Part shown: positions 16,012 to 25,515 of the stretch, in pieces
How positions within the stretch are numbered: the stretch's first letter is position 1
Layout: each line of letters opens with the position of its first letter
Assembly: GCF_042643265.1 (NCBI RefSeq)
Contig: NZ_JBHRRZ010000040.1
Location: forward strand, 124,001 to 188,000
Reading direction: 5' to 3'
Source of the DNA: Virgibacillus_O sediminis
GTDB lineage: Bacteria; Bacillota; Bacilli; Bacillales; Amphibacillaceae
DNA length: 64,000 bases
The notes under the pieces: generated by a model
The model's database searches: none
What the model saw: only the letters and a program-made list of their open reading frames with translations
What the model was told of the DNA's origin: nothing
Made by a program: the position numbers and the translations under genes

Positions 16012-17010
16012 CTATTCTCCTTCTTCTTCGAGCATATCAGCAAACAATCCGTAGACGAATGCGTGTGCATCAAAACCACGCATGTCTTCCACCTGCTCAC
16101 CAAGGCCGACAAATTTCACTGGTATATTCAACTCATTACGGATTGCCAGAACAATCCCGCCTTTGGCCGTCCCATCAAGCTTGGTCAATACAATTCCCGA
16201 TACTTCCACTGCTTCTGAAAAGGTTTTCGCCTGCAACAAGGCATTCTGTCCTGTCGTTGCGTCCAACACAAGCAGCACTTCATGCGGGGCACCGGGGATT
16301 TCCCGCTCAATCACCCGTTTAACTTTCGAAAGTTCGTTCATCAGATTGACTTTGTTTTGCAGACGACCTGCCGTATCACAAATCAAGACATCCGCGTCTC
16401 TGGATTTAGCTGCCTTGATGCCATCATAAATAACTGCTGCAGGGTCGCTTCCGGCTCCCTGCTTAATAACATCGACTCCTGCGCGTTCTCCCCAGACATC
16501 AAGCTGTTCAATTGCACCTGCACGGAAAGTGTCGCCAGCTGCCAGCACGACTTTTTTTCCTTCTCCCTTAAGCTTATGAGCCAATTTTCCAATCGAAGTG
16601 GTTTTACCGACCCCATTTACGCCGACCACCAAAACTACGGACAGCTCCCCGTTCTGGAGGTTTAATGTCGCCGGTTCTTCCTCCTCCTCTCCATAATAGA
16701 TTTCTACCAATTTCTCAGAAATGACATCCTTCATATCTTTCGTATCTTTAATGTTCTGGCGTTTCACTTCCATTTCCAGTTCCTCAATAAGATCCATTAC
16801 TGTAGTGACTCCCACATCTGCAGAAATAAGGACTTCTTCCAATTCTTCGAAGAATTCCTCATCCACTTTACGGTAGCGGGCAATCAAATCATTGATTTTG
16901 CCAGTAAAGGAATTGCGTGTTTTCTTCATCCCCTCTTTATATTTCGTGGAAGTCTCTTCCTTTTCCTCTGTCTGGGTAAATCTGCTTTTTAATTTATCCA
17001 TGAATTTCAT
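16012..17010 (-). CDS. ftsY: Signal recognition particle receptor FtsY
   Basis: Membrane-associated SRP GTPase. 332 residues with a short acidic/basic N-terminal region in place of the long A domain of E. coli, NG domain with P-loop GVNGVGKTTSIGKLA (about 129-143), DTAGRLQNK and TKLDGTAKGG. It lies 12 bases after smc, as in B. subtilis (smc-ftsY). Confidence 0.97.
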   Translation of the reverse strand: MKFMDKLKSRFTQTEEKEETSTKYKEGMKKTRNSFTGKINDLIARYRKVDEEFFEELEEVLISADVGVTTVMDLIEELEMEVKRQNIKDTKDMKDVISEKLVEIYYGEEEEEPATLNLQNGELSVVLVVGVNGVGKTTSIGKLAHKLKGEGKKVVLAAGDTFRAGAIEQLDVWGERAGVDVIKQGAGSDPAAVIYDGIKAAKSRDADVLICDTAGRLQNKVNLMNELSKVKRVIEREIPGAPHEVLLVLDATTGQNALLQAKTFSEAVEVSGIVLTKLDGTAKGGIVLAIRNELNIPVKFVGLGEQVEDMRGFDAHAFVYGLFADMLEEEGE

Positions 17011-17022
17011 ACATGTTCCTCC

Positions 17023-20000
17023 TTATGATTCGATAAGCTCCTTTGTTTCCTCAAGCCGGACAGATACGAGACGGGAGACACCTGATTCCTGCATCGTCAC
17101 CCCGTACAGAACATCAGCCTCTTCCATGGTCCCTTTTCGGTGGGTGATGACGATGAACTGGGTCTTTTCGCTGTAAAACTTCAGGTATTTTGCAAACCGA
17201 GCTACATTAGCCTCATCCAATGCGGCCTCCACCTCATCAAGCACACAAAATGGAACAGGACGCACACGCAGTATGGAAAACAGCAGGGCGATTGCTGTCA
17301 ATGCGCGCTCCCCGCCGGAGAGGAGACCAAGATGCTGCAGTTTTTTTCCGGGTGGCTGGGCAACGATATCTACACCCGTTTCCAGGATGTTCGTCGGATC
17401 TGTCAATTTCAATTGTGCATGACCTCCCCCGAATAACTGCCTGAATACTTCAGAGAACTCCTCCTTTATCTGAGAAAACGTTCCCTCGAACAGTTTTTTC
17501 ATCTCTTCATCCATTTCCGCTATTACAGTATGGAGAGTATCCTTAGCTTCAGTAAGATCATCCCGTTGCTCAGTAAGGAATTCATACCGTTCCCGTATCC
17601 GCTCATATTCATCAATGGCTCCCAAATTTACTGTACCCAGCTGCTCAATATGCTGCTTCATCTGTTCGACAAGTTTTTGAACAGTCTCTACCTCATCTGT
17701 CTGCGGATAGGAACTGCTGGCTTTTTCAAAGGTTATGGTATACTCTGTCTCCAAGCGTGTCAGCCGGTTCTCCATATCTACATCCAGTCTGTTGACATGC
17801 ACTTCCTTCTGCTGAATGGAAGATGTTATATCCTGATGTATCTCTTCTTCTTTTTTTATGCTCATTTCGTGAGCTTCTATTTCCTTGTTAAGCCGGTGTC
17901 GTTCCGCCCTCAAATGCTCAATTTTCTCCGACAATTGATATTTTTGTTCTTTTTGCGTTTGAATGGACTTCTCCAATTCTTCTTCTGTAAGATCGGATTC
18001 ATTCAAATCATCCAAGTTACGTAGTTCCTGTGCGTATTTGTCATACCGAGCCTCCATCTCTTCCAGTTGCCGCTCGAGTGTCTCGGTCTTTTCCAGCTGG
18101 TTTTTCCGTCTTTCTTCCTGTTCTGCTAATTCCACTTGCTTGTCATGGATCTCCTGTTGCATATGTTCCTTGTTTTCCTGGAAACTAGCCTCCTGCTCGG
18201 TCAACCGGCTGATTTCCTCTTCCAGGACAGCTAACTTATCTGCGAGGACTGTTAGCTCCTTTTCCAAGTATTCTTCACGATCACGCAGCTGTTTAGTATC
18301 CTGTTCAAATTGCTGTTTATCCTGATCATAAATGGCAAGGTTTCCATCCAGAGAATTTTTCTTTCCTTCCAGCTCTTTATAGGAGGATTCCAACTTATTC
18401 AATGATTGCCTAGCAATCGATAAATTTTCCTCTTCTCTATCCAGTTTTTTTTCCAATTCCCCTATTTCCCGTTTCTTTTTTTGCACTTTCCATTCAAATT
18501 CTTCAATCTTACTTTGATAATCCACCAGTTTATATGTAGCTTCTTCCAAATCTTTTTCCCGTGAAAACAGGGACTGGTTTGTTTTTTTCTTTGCTCCACC
18601 GGTCATGGACCCGCCTGGGTTTACCACGTCCCCTTCCAGTGTAACTACCCGATACTTCCCCCTGACCTTACCAGCTATATCATTAGCATCTTTCAGGGTC
18701 CTGGCTATTACAACATGTCCCATTAAATGATTGGCCACTTTTCTATAAGTTTCATCCATAGTCACCAAATCTGCTGCTATACCAATAAAACCCGGGTGCG
18801 TTTGCGCGGAGGCAAGCATGTCCTTCGAAACAAATCGTTCTTGTATGGAAGCTAGTGGAAGGAAGGTTGCGCGTCCTTGATTCATTTTCTTCAGCCAGTT
18901 GATTGCATTTCTTGCAGCATGATTATCTGTGACCACGATATGCTGAGCCTGCCCGCCGAGTACAGTTTCTATTGCAGTTATATAATCTTTTGGAACATCA
19001 GTCAGTTCGATGACCGCACCATGGATTCCTGCGAGTTTTGCATCTTCACGTGCTTTAAGAACTGCTTTGACCCCTTGGAAAAATCCCTGAAAGTCCTCTT
19101 TCATCTCCTCCAGCATTTCTTTACGGGATTTTAATTTTTCAATATATTGATAACCTTGATAGAGTTTAGTCTGTGATTCCTGGAAATCTTTCCTCCCGGT
19201 ATCCAGTTCTTTTTTAAGCCGGCCGATCTCCTGGCTCTTTCCTTTTTCCAGTTTTGCCTGGTCTTGCCATTCTTTCCGGGCTTCCTCCAACCTTTCCTCC
19301 AAATCCTCGCGGGAAGAAAGCAGTCCTTTAAACTTCTCCGCTTGCATCGATCTCTTGCCGGATATTTGCTCGATCTGCTGTTTTACTGATTGTTTTTCAT
19401 TACGCTTAGCAGCTTGTGTATTGAGCAGCTCAATATAATCGGACTTGAGATCTTCTATCTGTTCCGCGATGCTTTCCTTTCCTGCCTTCAGCTGCCCTTT
19501 CAACTCCTGGATTTTATTCTTGGTTTTTTGTCTCGCAGTATCCAGATCCGCCAGCTTTTTATTTTCTTTTACGACTTGGTCATGCAGTTCACCTATGCGT
19601 TCTGCCGTCTGCTGCCGATTCGCTTCCAACTCGGTTTTCCGCTCTCCAAAATGCTTCGTGCGCTCATCCATCAGCCGCTTCTGGCCTTCAAACTTTTCGA
19701 GGTTCTGTGTAGCCTCCAACAGCTTGGCATGCAGAGAATCAATATCATCATCGAGTTGCTGGAGGCGGTTCCTTTCCTCTTCAATCTTCTCATTCTTCTT
19801 TTGGATTGACTTTTTCAGCCTTTGTTCCTCTTCCGTTTCCTGTTCAAGCTCCTTGGAAAGTTTTTTCCATGCTTGATGAAGCCCTGAAATCTCTGTCACC
19901 AAGAGAGTGATTTCTCTGTCCTTCAATTTCTCTTTCAATTCCAGATACTTTCGTGCCGATACTGCCTGTTGTTCTAGCGGGCCAATCTGCTGTTCTATTT

Positions 20001-20589
20001 CATGTATGATATCTTCCACGCGATGCAGATTCTCTTGGGTTTCGGCCAATTTATATTCGGCCTTCTTTTTCCGCTGCTTATATTTCAGGACGCCTGCTGC
20101 TTCTTCAAATATGGTTCGCCTCTCTTCCGGCTTGGAACTGAGAATTTCTTCCACCTTCCCCTGGCTGATGATGGAAAATGCTTCACGGCCCAATCCTGAA
20201 TCCATAAAGAGATCAACGATATCCTTCAATCTGCAGGACTGTCTATTGATATAGAATTCACTTTCTCCGGATCTATAGACTCTTCTTGTTACACTTACTT
20301 CTTCATAATCAAGCGAAAGGGACTGATCATGATTATCAAGAACTAACGTAACTTCAGCGAAATTCAGCGCCTTTCTTGTATCACTGCCTTGGAAAATGAT
20401 GTCTTCCATCCTGGAGCCCCTAAGGGATTTAACCGACTGTTCGCCAAGCACCCATCTAATGGCGTCGGTTATATTACTTTTTCCGCTGCCATTGGGCCCT
20501 ACGACTGCTGTGACACCAGGTACAAAGTCGACATTTATTTTTTCAGCGAAAGACTTGAAGCCTACGCTTTCCAGCTGTTTTAAATACAT
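17023..20589 (-). CDS. smc: Chromosome partition protein Smc
   Basis: ATPase that, with ScpA and ScpB, compacts and segregates the chromosome. 1188 residues, normal length. Walker A GPNGSGKSN (31-39), a long coiled coil, a hinge (about 515-670, IHGAVIELTDVP to GGSMTGG), a second coiled coil, and the signature LLSGGERALTAIALLFSIL with Walker B CVLDEVEAALDEAN. Of two close ATGs, the one at 20589 has AGGAG at eight bases and gives MYLKQLESVGFKSFAE, matching the family start; the other (20595) is too near. Unlike B. subtilis, smc is separated from rnc by a plus-strand gene and a bidirectional terminator. Confidence 0.97.
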   Translation of the reverse strand: MYLKQLESVGFKSFAEKINVDFVPGVTAVVGPNGSGKSNITDAIRWVLGEQSVKSLRGSRMEDIIFQGSDTRKALNFAEVTLVLDNHDQSLSLDYEEVSVTRRVYRSGESEFYINRQSCRLKDIVDLFMDSGLGREAFSIISQGKVEEILSSKPEERRTIFEEAAGVLKYKQRKKKAEYKLAETQENLHRVEDIIHEIEQQIGPLEQQAVSARKYLELKEKLKDREITLLVTEISGLHQAWKKLSKELEQETEEEQRLKKSIQKKNEKIEEERNRLQQLDDDIDSLHAKLLEATQNLEKFEGQKRLMDERTKHFGERKTELEANRQQTAERIGELHDQVVKENKKLADLDTARQKTKNKIQELKGQLKAGKESIAEQIEDLKSDYIELLNTQAAKRNEKQSVKQQIEQISGKRSMQAEKFKGLLSSREDLEERLEEARKEWQDQAKLEKGKSQEIGRLKKELDTGRKDFQESQTKLYQGYQYIEKLKSRKEMLEEMKEDFQGFFQGVKAVLKAREDAKLAGIHGAVIELTDVPKDYITAIETVLGGQAQHIVVTDNHAARNAINWLKKMNQGRATFLPLASIQERFVSKDMLASAQTHPGFIGIAADLVTMDETYRKVANHLMGHVVIARTLKDANDIAGKVRGKYRVVTLEGDVVNPGGSMTGGAKKKTNQSLFSREKDLEEATYKLVDYQSKIEEFEWKVQKKKREIGELEKKLDREEENLSIARQSLNKLESSYKELEGKKNSLDGNLAIYDQDKQQFEQDTKQLRDREEYLEKELTVLADKLAVLEEEISRLTEQEASFQENKEHMQQEIHDKQVELAEQEERRKNQLEKTETLERQLEEMEARYDKYAQELRNLDDLNESDLTEEELEKSIQTQKEQKYQLSEKIEHLRAERHRLNKEIEAHEMSIKKEEEIHQDITSSIQQKEVHVNRLDVDMENRLTRLETEYTITFEKASSSYPQTDEVETVQKLVEQMKQHIEQLGTVNLGAIDEYERIRERYEFLTEQRDDLTEAKDTLHTVIAEMDEEMKKLFEGTFSQIKEEFSEVFRQLFGGGHAQLKLTDPTNILETGVDIVAQPPGKKLQHLGLLSGGERALTAIALLFSILRVRPVPFCVLDEVEAALDEANVARFAKYLKFYSEKTQFIVITHRKGTMEEADVLYGVTMQESGVSRLVSVRLEETKELIES

Positions 20590-20663
20590 ATACATTTCTC
20601 CTATTTATTGACAAAAAAAACCACCGTATAACAGCCATTTTCTCATTCAATTCTAAAAATAAT

Positions 20664-20692
20664 TTGGCTTTTTTCCGCATTTATTTTATCAT
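20664..20692 (+). promoter_or_regulatory. Candidate promoter for the DUF1128 gene
   Basis: -35 TTGGCT (20664-20669), 17-base spacer, -10 TATCAT (20687-20692), followed by the gene 39 bases later. Confidence 0.45.
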
Positions 20693-20730
20693 AAAGTCAG
20701 ATACAAAAGAAGTGCAGAGGGAGTGCTCAA

Positions 20731-20955
20731 ATGACTTTGGAAAATGCATCGAGGGAAAATATGAAGATTATACTTGATGGACTCGCAGACAAATTAAATG
20801 TGGTTAACCGTACATTGATGGATCCGGATGATTACGATCTCGGCAAATATGATGAATTGAAATTCATGTACGATATGGTTCAGCAGAAAGGCAGCCTCAG
20901 CGCCGCTGAAACCCAGGCCTTCATTGAAGAGCTGCGTACCGTCCGAAAAAATTAA
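20731..20955 (+). CDS. DUF1128 family protein (YfkK-like)
   Basis: 74-residue soluble acidic protein with the DUF1128 pattern: EKLN-like start (LADKLNVVNRTLMDPDDYD), then YDELKFMYDMVQQKGSLSAAETQAFIEELRTVRKN. Function unknown. It has AGAGGGAG before ATG 20731, its own promoter candidate, and a strong terminator after it. It is the only plus-strand gene between recG and xerC and sits between rnc and smc, where I do not expect it from B. subtilis. Confidence 0.85.
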   Translation: MTLENASRENMKIILDGLADKLNVVNRTLMDPDDYDLGKYDELKFMYDMVQQKGSLSAAETQAFIEELRTVRKN

Positions 20956-21009
20956 ACGATCTAACCTAACGCTTGCAAATGGATAAAACTTAAGCTTTTG
21001 TGTTTTTAC

Positions 21010-21048
21010 TTAAAAAGCTGGCATTTCAAAGAATGCCAGCTTTTTTCA
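21010..21048. terminator. Bidirectional terminator between DUF1128 gene and rnc
   Basis: 14-bp perfect stem (21012-21025 and 21032-21045, AAAAAGCTGGCATT with complement), 6-base loop, A-tract on one side and T-tract on the other. It serves the plus-strand gene and rnc on the minus strand; it overlaps the rnc stop codon. Confidence 0.9.
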
Positions 21049-21729
21049 GTTATGGTATTTATCAAGAGCTTTTTTAGCTGCACGTTGTTCGGCTTCTTTC
21101 TTGGTTCTCCCGATACCTTCTCCGGAAACCTTCTCATCGATGAACACTTGTGCTACAAATTCCTTATTATGGGACGGCCCCACTTCTTTTACAATCTTGT
21201 ATTCCACCGCCAGGTTCTTATATTGTTGGATCAGTTCCTGCAACTGACTCTTATAATCCATCGCATGCGAAAAAGCACCCGTATTGATTTTAGGGAAAAC
21301 ATGTTCTTCCAGGAACTTAAGAGATATATTAAAACCTTGGTCGAGATATAGAGCTCCAAGGAATGCTTCAAATACATCGGCTAATAACGCCGGCCTTTCT
21401 CTCCCGCCTGTCTGTTCTTCCCCTTTGCCAAGGAGTATATGAGAACCAAAACCCAGCTCCTGGGCAAAGTTCATCAGAGAAGGCTCACAGACAATAGCTG
21501 CACGCAGCTTTGTCATTTCCCCTTCCGGCATATTTGAATTCTTTCGGAACAGATACTGGGAAACACCTAGTTCAAGGACAGCATCCCCTAAAAACTCAAG
21601 TCTCTCATTATCCTCATAATTCTCCTGTCGATGCTCATTCACATAAGATGAATGGGTAAAAGCTTGTCTGAGTAACTGATGGTCATTAAAAGTGATACCT
21701 AACTGCTCCTCCAATTTCTGAGCGTCCAT
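21046..21729 (-). CDS. rnc: Ribonuclease III
   Basis: Double-strand-specific endoribonuclease for rRNA and mRNA processing. 227 residues. The signature NERLEFLGDAVLEL is at 41-54, a second acidic site in ALLADVFEAFLGALYLD, and a C-terminal double-stranded RNA-binding domain from about 155 (DYKSQLQELIQQ ... GIGRTKKEAEQRAAKKAL). The GTG at 21738 is part of the GGAGGTG ribosome-binding site, so ATG 21729 is the start. Last gene of the fapR operon or of acpP-rnc. Confidence 0.97.
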   Translation of the reverse strand: MDAQKLEEQLGITFNDHQLLRQAFTHSSYVNEHRQENYEDNERLEFLGDAVLELGVSQYLFRKNSNMPEGEMTKLRAAIVCEPSLMNFAQELGFGSHILLGKGEEQTGGRERPALLADVFEAFLGALYLDQGFNISLKFLEEHVFPKINTGAFSHAMDYKSQLQELIQQYKNLAVEYKIVKEVGPSHNKEFVAQVFIDEKVSGEGIGRTKKEAEQRAAKKALDKYHN

Positions 21730-21750
21730 CGGCGTCACCTCCGATTCTCA

Positions 21751-21784
21751 AATATACGGAAAGCCCCGCTTATGCGAGACTTTC
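21751..21784 (-). terminator. Hairpin after acpP, possible partial terminator
   Basis: 10-bp stem with three G-U pairs (arms 21774-21783 and 21760-21769), tetraloop ATAA, followed by a weak T-tract (TTTCCGTATATTT) in the acpP-rnc gap. Confidence 0.45.
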
Positions 21785-21806
21785 AATTGTTTTATGAGGC
21801 TTTCAA

Positions 21807-22040
21807 CTATTGTAAACTATTTATGTAGTTTACAGCATCGCCAACTGTATTTATTTTTTCAGCTTCCTCATCAGCAATTTCCATATCAAATTCGTCTTCA
21901 AGTTCCATCACCAATTCAACAACGTCCAAGGAATCTGCCTCCAAGTCATCTTTGAAGGACGCTTCCATTGTTACTTGGGATTCTTCTACATCAAGACGAT
22001 CCACAATGATTGCTTTTACTCTATCAAAAACGTCTGCCAT
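21807..22040 (-). CDS. acpP: Acyl carrier protein
   Basis: 77-residue carrier of fatty-acid intermediates. The phosphopantetheine attachment serine is Ser37 in EADSLDVVELVMELED. Very acidic, four-helix fold. The ATG at 22040 follows GGGGGTGA by six bases; an in-frame GTG two codons upstream overlaps this site. Last of the fatty-acid genes fabD-fabG-acpP. Confidence 0.97.
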   Translation of the reverse strand: MADVFDRVKAIIVDRLDVEESQVTMEASFKDDLEADSLDVVELVMELEDEFDMEIADEEAEKINTVGDAVNYINSLQ

Positions 22041-22077
22041 CTGCACTCACCCCCTTTCAAGTCAGCTTTTTTTAAGG

Positions 22078-22818
22078 CTACATCACCATACCCCCGTCGA
22101 TATGGATCGTCTGCCCGGTGATATACTCTGCATCATCCGACACAAGAAAACGGACGACATCGGCAACATTCTGGGGTGTGCCCAGTCTGCGCAGAGGGAT
22201 CATCGGCAGCATTTCCTCTTTTTGATCCTCCGACAGCTTATCCGTCATATCAGTGGTAATGAATCCAGGGGCCACTGCATTAACGAGAATATTCCTGGAG
22301 GCCAATTCTTTGGCTGTTGACTTCGTAAATCCGATGACTCCAGCTTTGGCCGCAACATAATTCGCCTGCCCAGGGTTGCCGCTCACACCGACAATGGAGG
22401 CAACATTTACGATCTTTCCAGCTTTCTGTTTCATCATTTGCCTTGTTACAGCTTTCGTACAGACAAACACACCTTTTAAATTTGTATTAATAACTTGGTC
22501 AAACTCATCCTCTTTCATTCGCATCAGAAGATTATCTCTGGTAATACCGGCATTGTTGATCAAGATATCCAAACTGCCGAACTCCTTTGTCACCTGCTTG
22601 ACCATTTCTTTTACTTCCGATTCATCCGCCACATCTGCCTGAATTGTCAGCGCACGGCCCCCGAGATTTTCTACTTCCTGAGCTACTTCCTGAGCTTTAG
22701 CTTCATTGCCTGCATAATTGATGGCCACATTCGCTCCCTTGCCGGCCAGTTCGAGCGCAATAGCGCGGCCGATTCCACGGGACGCCCCTGTAACCAGTGC
22801 ATTCTTACCGTTCAACAT
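22078..22818 (-). CDS. fabG: 3-oxoacyl-[acyl-carrier-protein] reductase
   Basis: NADPH-dependent short-chain dehydrogenase that reduces 3-ketoacyl-ACP. 246 residues. Cofactor motif TGASRGIG (10-17), NNAG (88-91), and catalytic Ser141, Tyr154 and Lys158 (YVAAK). The ATG at 22818 overlaps the fabD stop by one base (TAATG) and has AAGGAGGAA upstream inside fabD. Confidence 0.97.
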   Translation of the reverse strand: MLNGKNALVTGASRGIGRAIALELAGKGANVAINYAGNEAKAQEVAQEVENLGGRALTIQADVADESEVKEMVKQVTKEFGSLDILINNAGITRDNLLMRMKEDEFDQVINTNLKGVFVCTKAVTRQMMKQKAGKIVNVASIVGVSGNPGQANYVAAKAGVIGFTKSTAKELASRNILVNAVAPGFITTDMTDKLSEDQKEEMLPMIPLRRLGTPQNVADVVRFLVSDDAEYITGQTIHIDGGMVM

Positions 22819-23753
22819 TAAGATTCCTCCTTGTACCATTTAAGGAATTTATCGAGAGAATCTGCATCCTGCACAGCAAAGGTAGGAGTTCTACGGCTGA
22901 TTTTCCGCACAAGGCCGCTGAGTACTTTACCATTGCCCACCTCGACAAATGCCTCGGCACCTTTGTCTATCATATGCCGGATTGATTCTTCAAACCGCAC
23001 CGGTGAATAGAGCTGTTTTATCAATAATTCCTTTATTTCCTGTTGATCTGTTACCGGCTGGGCGGATACATTAGCAAACACTGGAATATTAGCATCCTTG
23101 ATTTGCACATTTTCCAGGTACTCAGCAAATTCTTCATTAGCCGGCTTCATCAACCGGGAATGGAATGGACCGCTGACATTCAGGGGCAGAACACGCTTGG
23201 CTCCCTTTTCTTTCAATACTGCAGCAGCCTGGTCAATCCCCTCCACAGATCCGGAAATAACTATCTGGCCAGGGCAGTTTAAATTAGCGAGATCGGCTGT
23301 GTCTTCAACTTCATTCAACCCTTCTTCCACTTCTTCCTTGGACAATCCTAATACAGCCGCCATGGTTCCTTTGCCTTTTGGAAATGCCTGCTCCATCAGC
23401 CGTCCTCGAGTTTGAACAAGAGGCAGAGCCTCTTCCAGTGTCAATGCTCCTGCTGCAACCAATGCACTATACTCTCCAAGACTGTGTCCGACCGTCATTA
23501 TAGGCTGCACTTCTTCTTTCAGTAGAAGTGTATGGACAGCTATACTGGACAGCAATAGAGCCGGCTGGGCGTTCTCCGTTTCGGTCAATGTAGCTTCAGG
23601 CCCTTCAAACATCAGGCTGGAAAGATCCATACCTAGAGATTCGTTGGCTTCCTGGTAAAGTTCTTTGATAGACGGATATGTATCATAAAAATCCTTCCCC
23701 ATTCCCACAGCCTGGGAGCCTTGTCCAGGAAACATAAATGCTACCTTTTTCAT
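22818..23753 (-). CDS. fabD: Malonyl CoA-acyl carrier protein transacylase
   Basis: Transfers malonyl groups from CoA to ACP. 311 residues. The GQGSQ motif is at 10-14, the nucleophile is Ser91 in GHSLGEY and the catalytic histidine is His198 in GPFHSRLM. Start and the plsX stop overlap as ATGA (4 bases), stop and fabG start as TAATG: tight translational coupling. Confidence 0.97.
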   Translation of the reverse strand: MKKVAFMFPGQGSQAVGMGKDFYDTYPSIKELYQEANESLGMDLSSLMFEGPEATLTETENAQPALLLSSIAVHTLLLKEEVQPIMTVGHSLGEYSALVAAGALTLEEALPLVQTRGRLMEQAFPKGKGTMAAVLGLSKEEVEEGLNEVEDTADLANLNCPGQIVISGSVEGIDQAAAVLKEKGAKRVLPLNVSGPFHSRLMKPANEEFAEYLENVQIKDANIPVFANVSAQPVTDQQEIKELLIKQLYSPVRFEESIRHMIDKGAEAFVEVGNGKVLSGLVRKISRRTPTFAVQDADSLDKFLKWYKEES

Positions 23754-24760
23754 TCGTTCGTCTCCTCCTTCTCCTGTCGGATTGATTCCATGGTAGTTTT
23801 GATAGTGTCAGCCACCTTATATTCAACCATATGGCCTGCTTGCCTGATGGCATTAAATACAGCCCTGCGGTCAGATGAGCCATGGGCTTTGATGACGGGA
23901 GCTGCCAACCCGAACAGACCTGCTCCTCCATACTCGGAATAATCCAGCTTCTGCTGCAGTCCTTTCAGGTCTTTCTTGACCATCCCGGCTGCAATTTTTG
24001 TTTTGGTGGATGACATGAATGTCTCTTTAAGCATGGAAAACATGGTCAGAGCTGTCCCTTCAATGGTCTTGAGTGCGACATTGCCACTGAAACCATCAGT
24101 CACCACGACATCAGCTACACCTGAGAGAATATCCCGCGCTTCTACATTACCAGTGAAGTTGACAGGGGCTTCCTTCAATAAATCGAAGGCCTTTTTGGTA
24201 AGTTCATTCCCTTTCCCGTCCTCTGTGCCGACATTCAGCAGTCCTACAGTTGGATTGAAGATCCCCCGCACTTGTTCAGAATAGATGGACCCCATGATTG
24301 CATACTGAAGCAGGTGGTCGGGCTTTGCATCCACATTAGCCCCAACATCCAACAAAAGAAATCCCTTGCCGTCGACTGTAGGCAGGGTCGGACTCAATGC
24401 GGGGCGGTCTATTCCAGGGATCCTGCCGACGACAAACAGCCCCGAGCTCATTAAAGCACCTGTGTTTCCTGCAGAAATGCAAGCATCTGCTCTTCCCTCT
24501 TTAACTTCTTTGGCCATCAGCACCAGGGAAGCATTCTTTTTTCTGCGTACCGCCCTGACAGGCTCATCTTCCCCTGTGATGACTTCTTCTGTATGTATGA
24601 TATCAATATTTTTAGTCTCCGTTAAATACTTCTTGATCTGCTCCTCGTTACCTATCAGGGTGATGGATAAGTTGTCCATTTTAGAAACAGCTTCCATTGC
24701 CCCGTGCACAATCTCTTCCGGGGCGTGGTCGCCACCCATGGCGTCTATAGCCATTCTCAT
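23750..24760 (-). CDS. plsX: Phosphate acyltransferase PlsX
   Basis: Converts acyl-ACP to acyl-phosphate for the PlsY pathway of phospholipid synthesis. 336 residues, beginning MRMAIDAMGGDHAPEEIV, with CISAGNTGALM, LLDVGANVDAKP, NVGTEDGKGNEL and VVTDGFSGNVALKT. The longer frame to 24784 would overlap fapR; ATG 24760 lies 4 bases after the fapR stop and is preferred, with AAAAGGGGAA upstream. Confidence 0.97.
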   Translation of the reverse strand: MRMAIDAMGGDHAPEEIVHGAMEAVSKMDNLSITLIGNEEQIKKYLTETKNIDIIHTEEVITGEDEPVRAVRRKKNASLVLMAKEVKEGRADACISAGNTGALMSSGLFVVGRIPGIDRPALSPTLPTVDGKGFLLLDVGANVDAKPDHLLQYAIMGSIYSEQVRGIFNPTVGLLNVGTEDGKGNELTKKAFDLLKEAPVNFTGNVEARDILSGVADVVVTDGFSGNVALKTIEGTALTMFSMLKETFMSSTKTKIAAGMVKKDLKGLQQKLDYSEYGGAGLFGLAAPVIKAHGSSDRRAVFNAIRQAGHMVEYKVADTIKTTMESIRQEKEETNE

Positions 24761-24764
24761 AATG

Positions 24765-25337
24765 TTATTCCCCTTTTTGTTCATTTGACTGATACATGTA
24801 AAAGTATCCGCTGAATACTTTCTCGTTTTCTACAAAACTGTTTACATGCACAATAGTGAGGCCTTTCTCATTGATTCCCTCGACAGCAGCCTTGGCAACA
24901 ACCCGTTCACCCAACTTTACCTGTCGAGTGAATTTCAATTCCGACTTGGCCGTCAATGCCAGTTCATCGTTGATGACTGCCACAGCAAGTGAATTGGCCT
25001 GCGCGAACAAATGATGGCCTCTCGCAATATTATTTCTCGAAAAAACATGCTCCGGCCTGATATCTAAAATGGAAATGGCCCGATGGTCAAGTTCCAGATC
25101 GATGATTTCACCAATGACCTCTTCGAGTGGCAAAGCTTTTACCGTCTCATTCCACCGATTGCTGGCAACATGTTTGATCCTCTCCCTCAGTTCAGGAATC
25201 GAAAGCTCCATCCGGTCCAAGCGGATGGTCTGTATACTTACTTCAAACAAATCGGCCAGTTGTTCGTCGGTGATGAACGGCGTCTCTTCAATTGTCTCCT
25301 TCAGCAACTTTTGACGTTCTATTTTGGATTTTTTCAT
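24765..25337 (-). CDS. fapR: Transcriptional repressor of lipid synthesis FapR
   Basis: DeoR-type helix-turn-helix N-terminus (TDEQLADLFEVSIQTIRLDRMELSIPELR; about 23-55) fused to a hot-dog domain that binds malonyl-CoA (HVFSRNNIARGHHLFAQANSLAVAVI). 190 residues. FapR represses its own operon and other fab genes until malonyl-CoA accumulates. ATG 25337 chosen by alignment (MKKSKIERQKLL). The gene heads fapR-plsX-fabD-fabG-acpP and has a FapR box at its own promoter. The leader of about 165 bases between promoter and gene contains two weak inverted repeats but nothing I can name. Confidence 0.96.
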   Translation of the reverse strand: MKKSKIERQKLLKETIEETPFITDEQLADLFEVSIQTIRLDRMELSIPELRERIKHVASNRWNETVKALPLEEVIGEIIDLELDHRAISILDIRPEHVFSRNNIARGHHLFAQANSLAVAVINDELALTAKSELKFTRQVKLGERVVAKAAVEGINEKGLTIVHVNSFVENEKVFSGYFYMYQSNEQKGE

Positions 25338-25494
25338 GACTGACCCCATTTTAAACTATTCAAATTCAGGACCGCTTCCATCGGCATATATATCAGGCAG
25401 AGCGGTATAAAGAAGGGTCGGACAGCTATTTTTACACCAGAAGATGCTGTCTGATTCCTTCCCTATATCTCCCAAACTGAATATGGCTACCATT

Positions 25495-25511
25495 TTATGA
25501 CTTGGTACTAA
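25495..25511 (-). promoter_or_regulatory. FapR operator
   Basis: The minus strand reads TTAGTACCAAGTCATAA, an imperfect 17-bp palindrome agreeing with the FapR box of the B. subtilis fapR promoter as I remember it (TTAGTACCTAGTCTTAA) at 15 positions. It begins four bases after the -10, so bound FapR would cover the transcription start. Confidence 0.8.
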
Positions 25512-25515
25512 CAGT

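Noticed and set aside
17530..19876. Several long plus-strand frames antisense to smc
   Set aside because: They are Phe/Leu/Ser-rich complements of the Glu/Lys-rich coiled coil, an expected artefact.
25350..25493. Short minus-strand frame of about 45 codons in the fapR leader
   Set aside because: No ribosome-binding site, start codon almost at the transcription start, and length within chance expectation.
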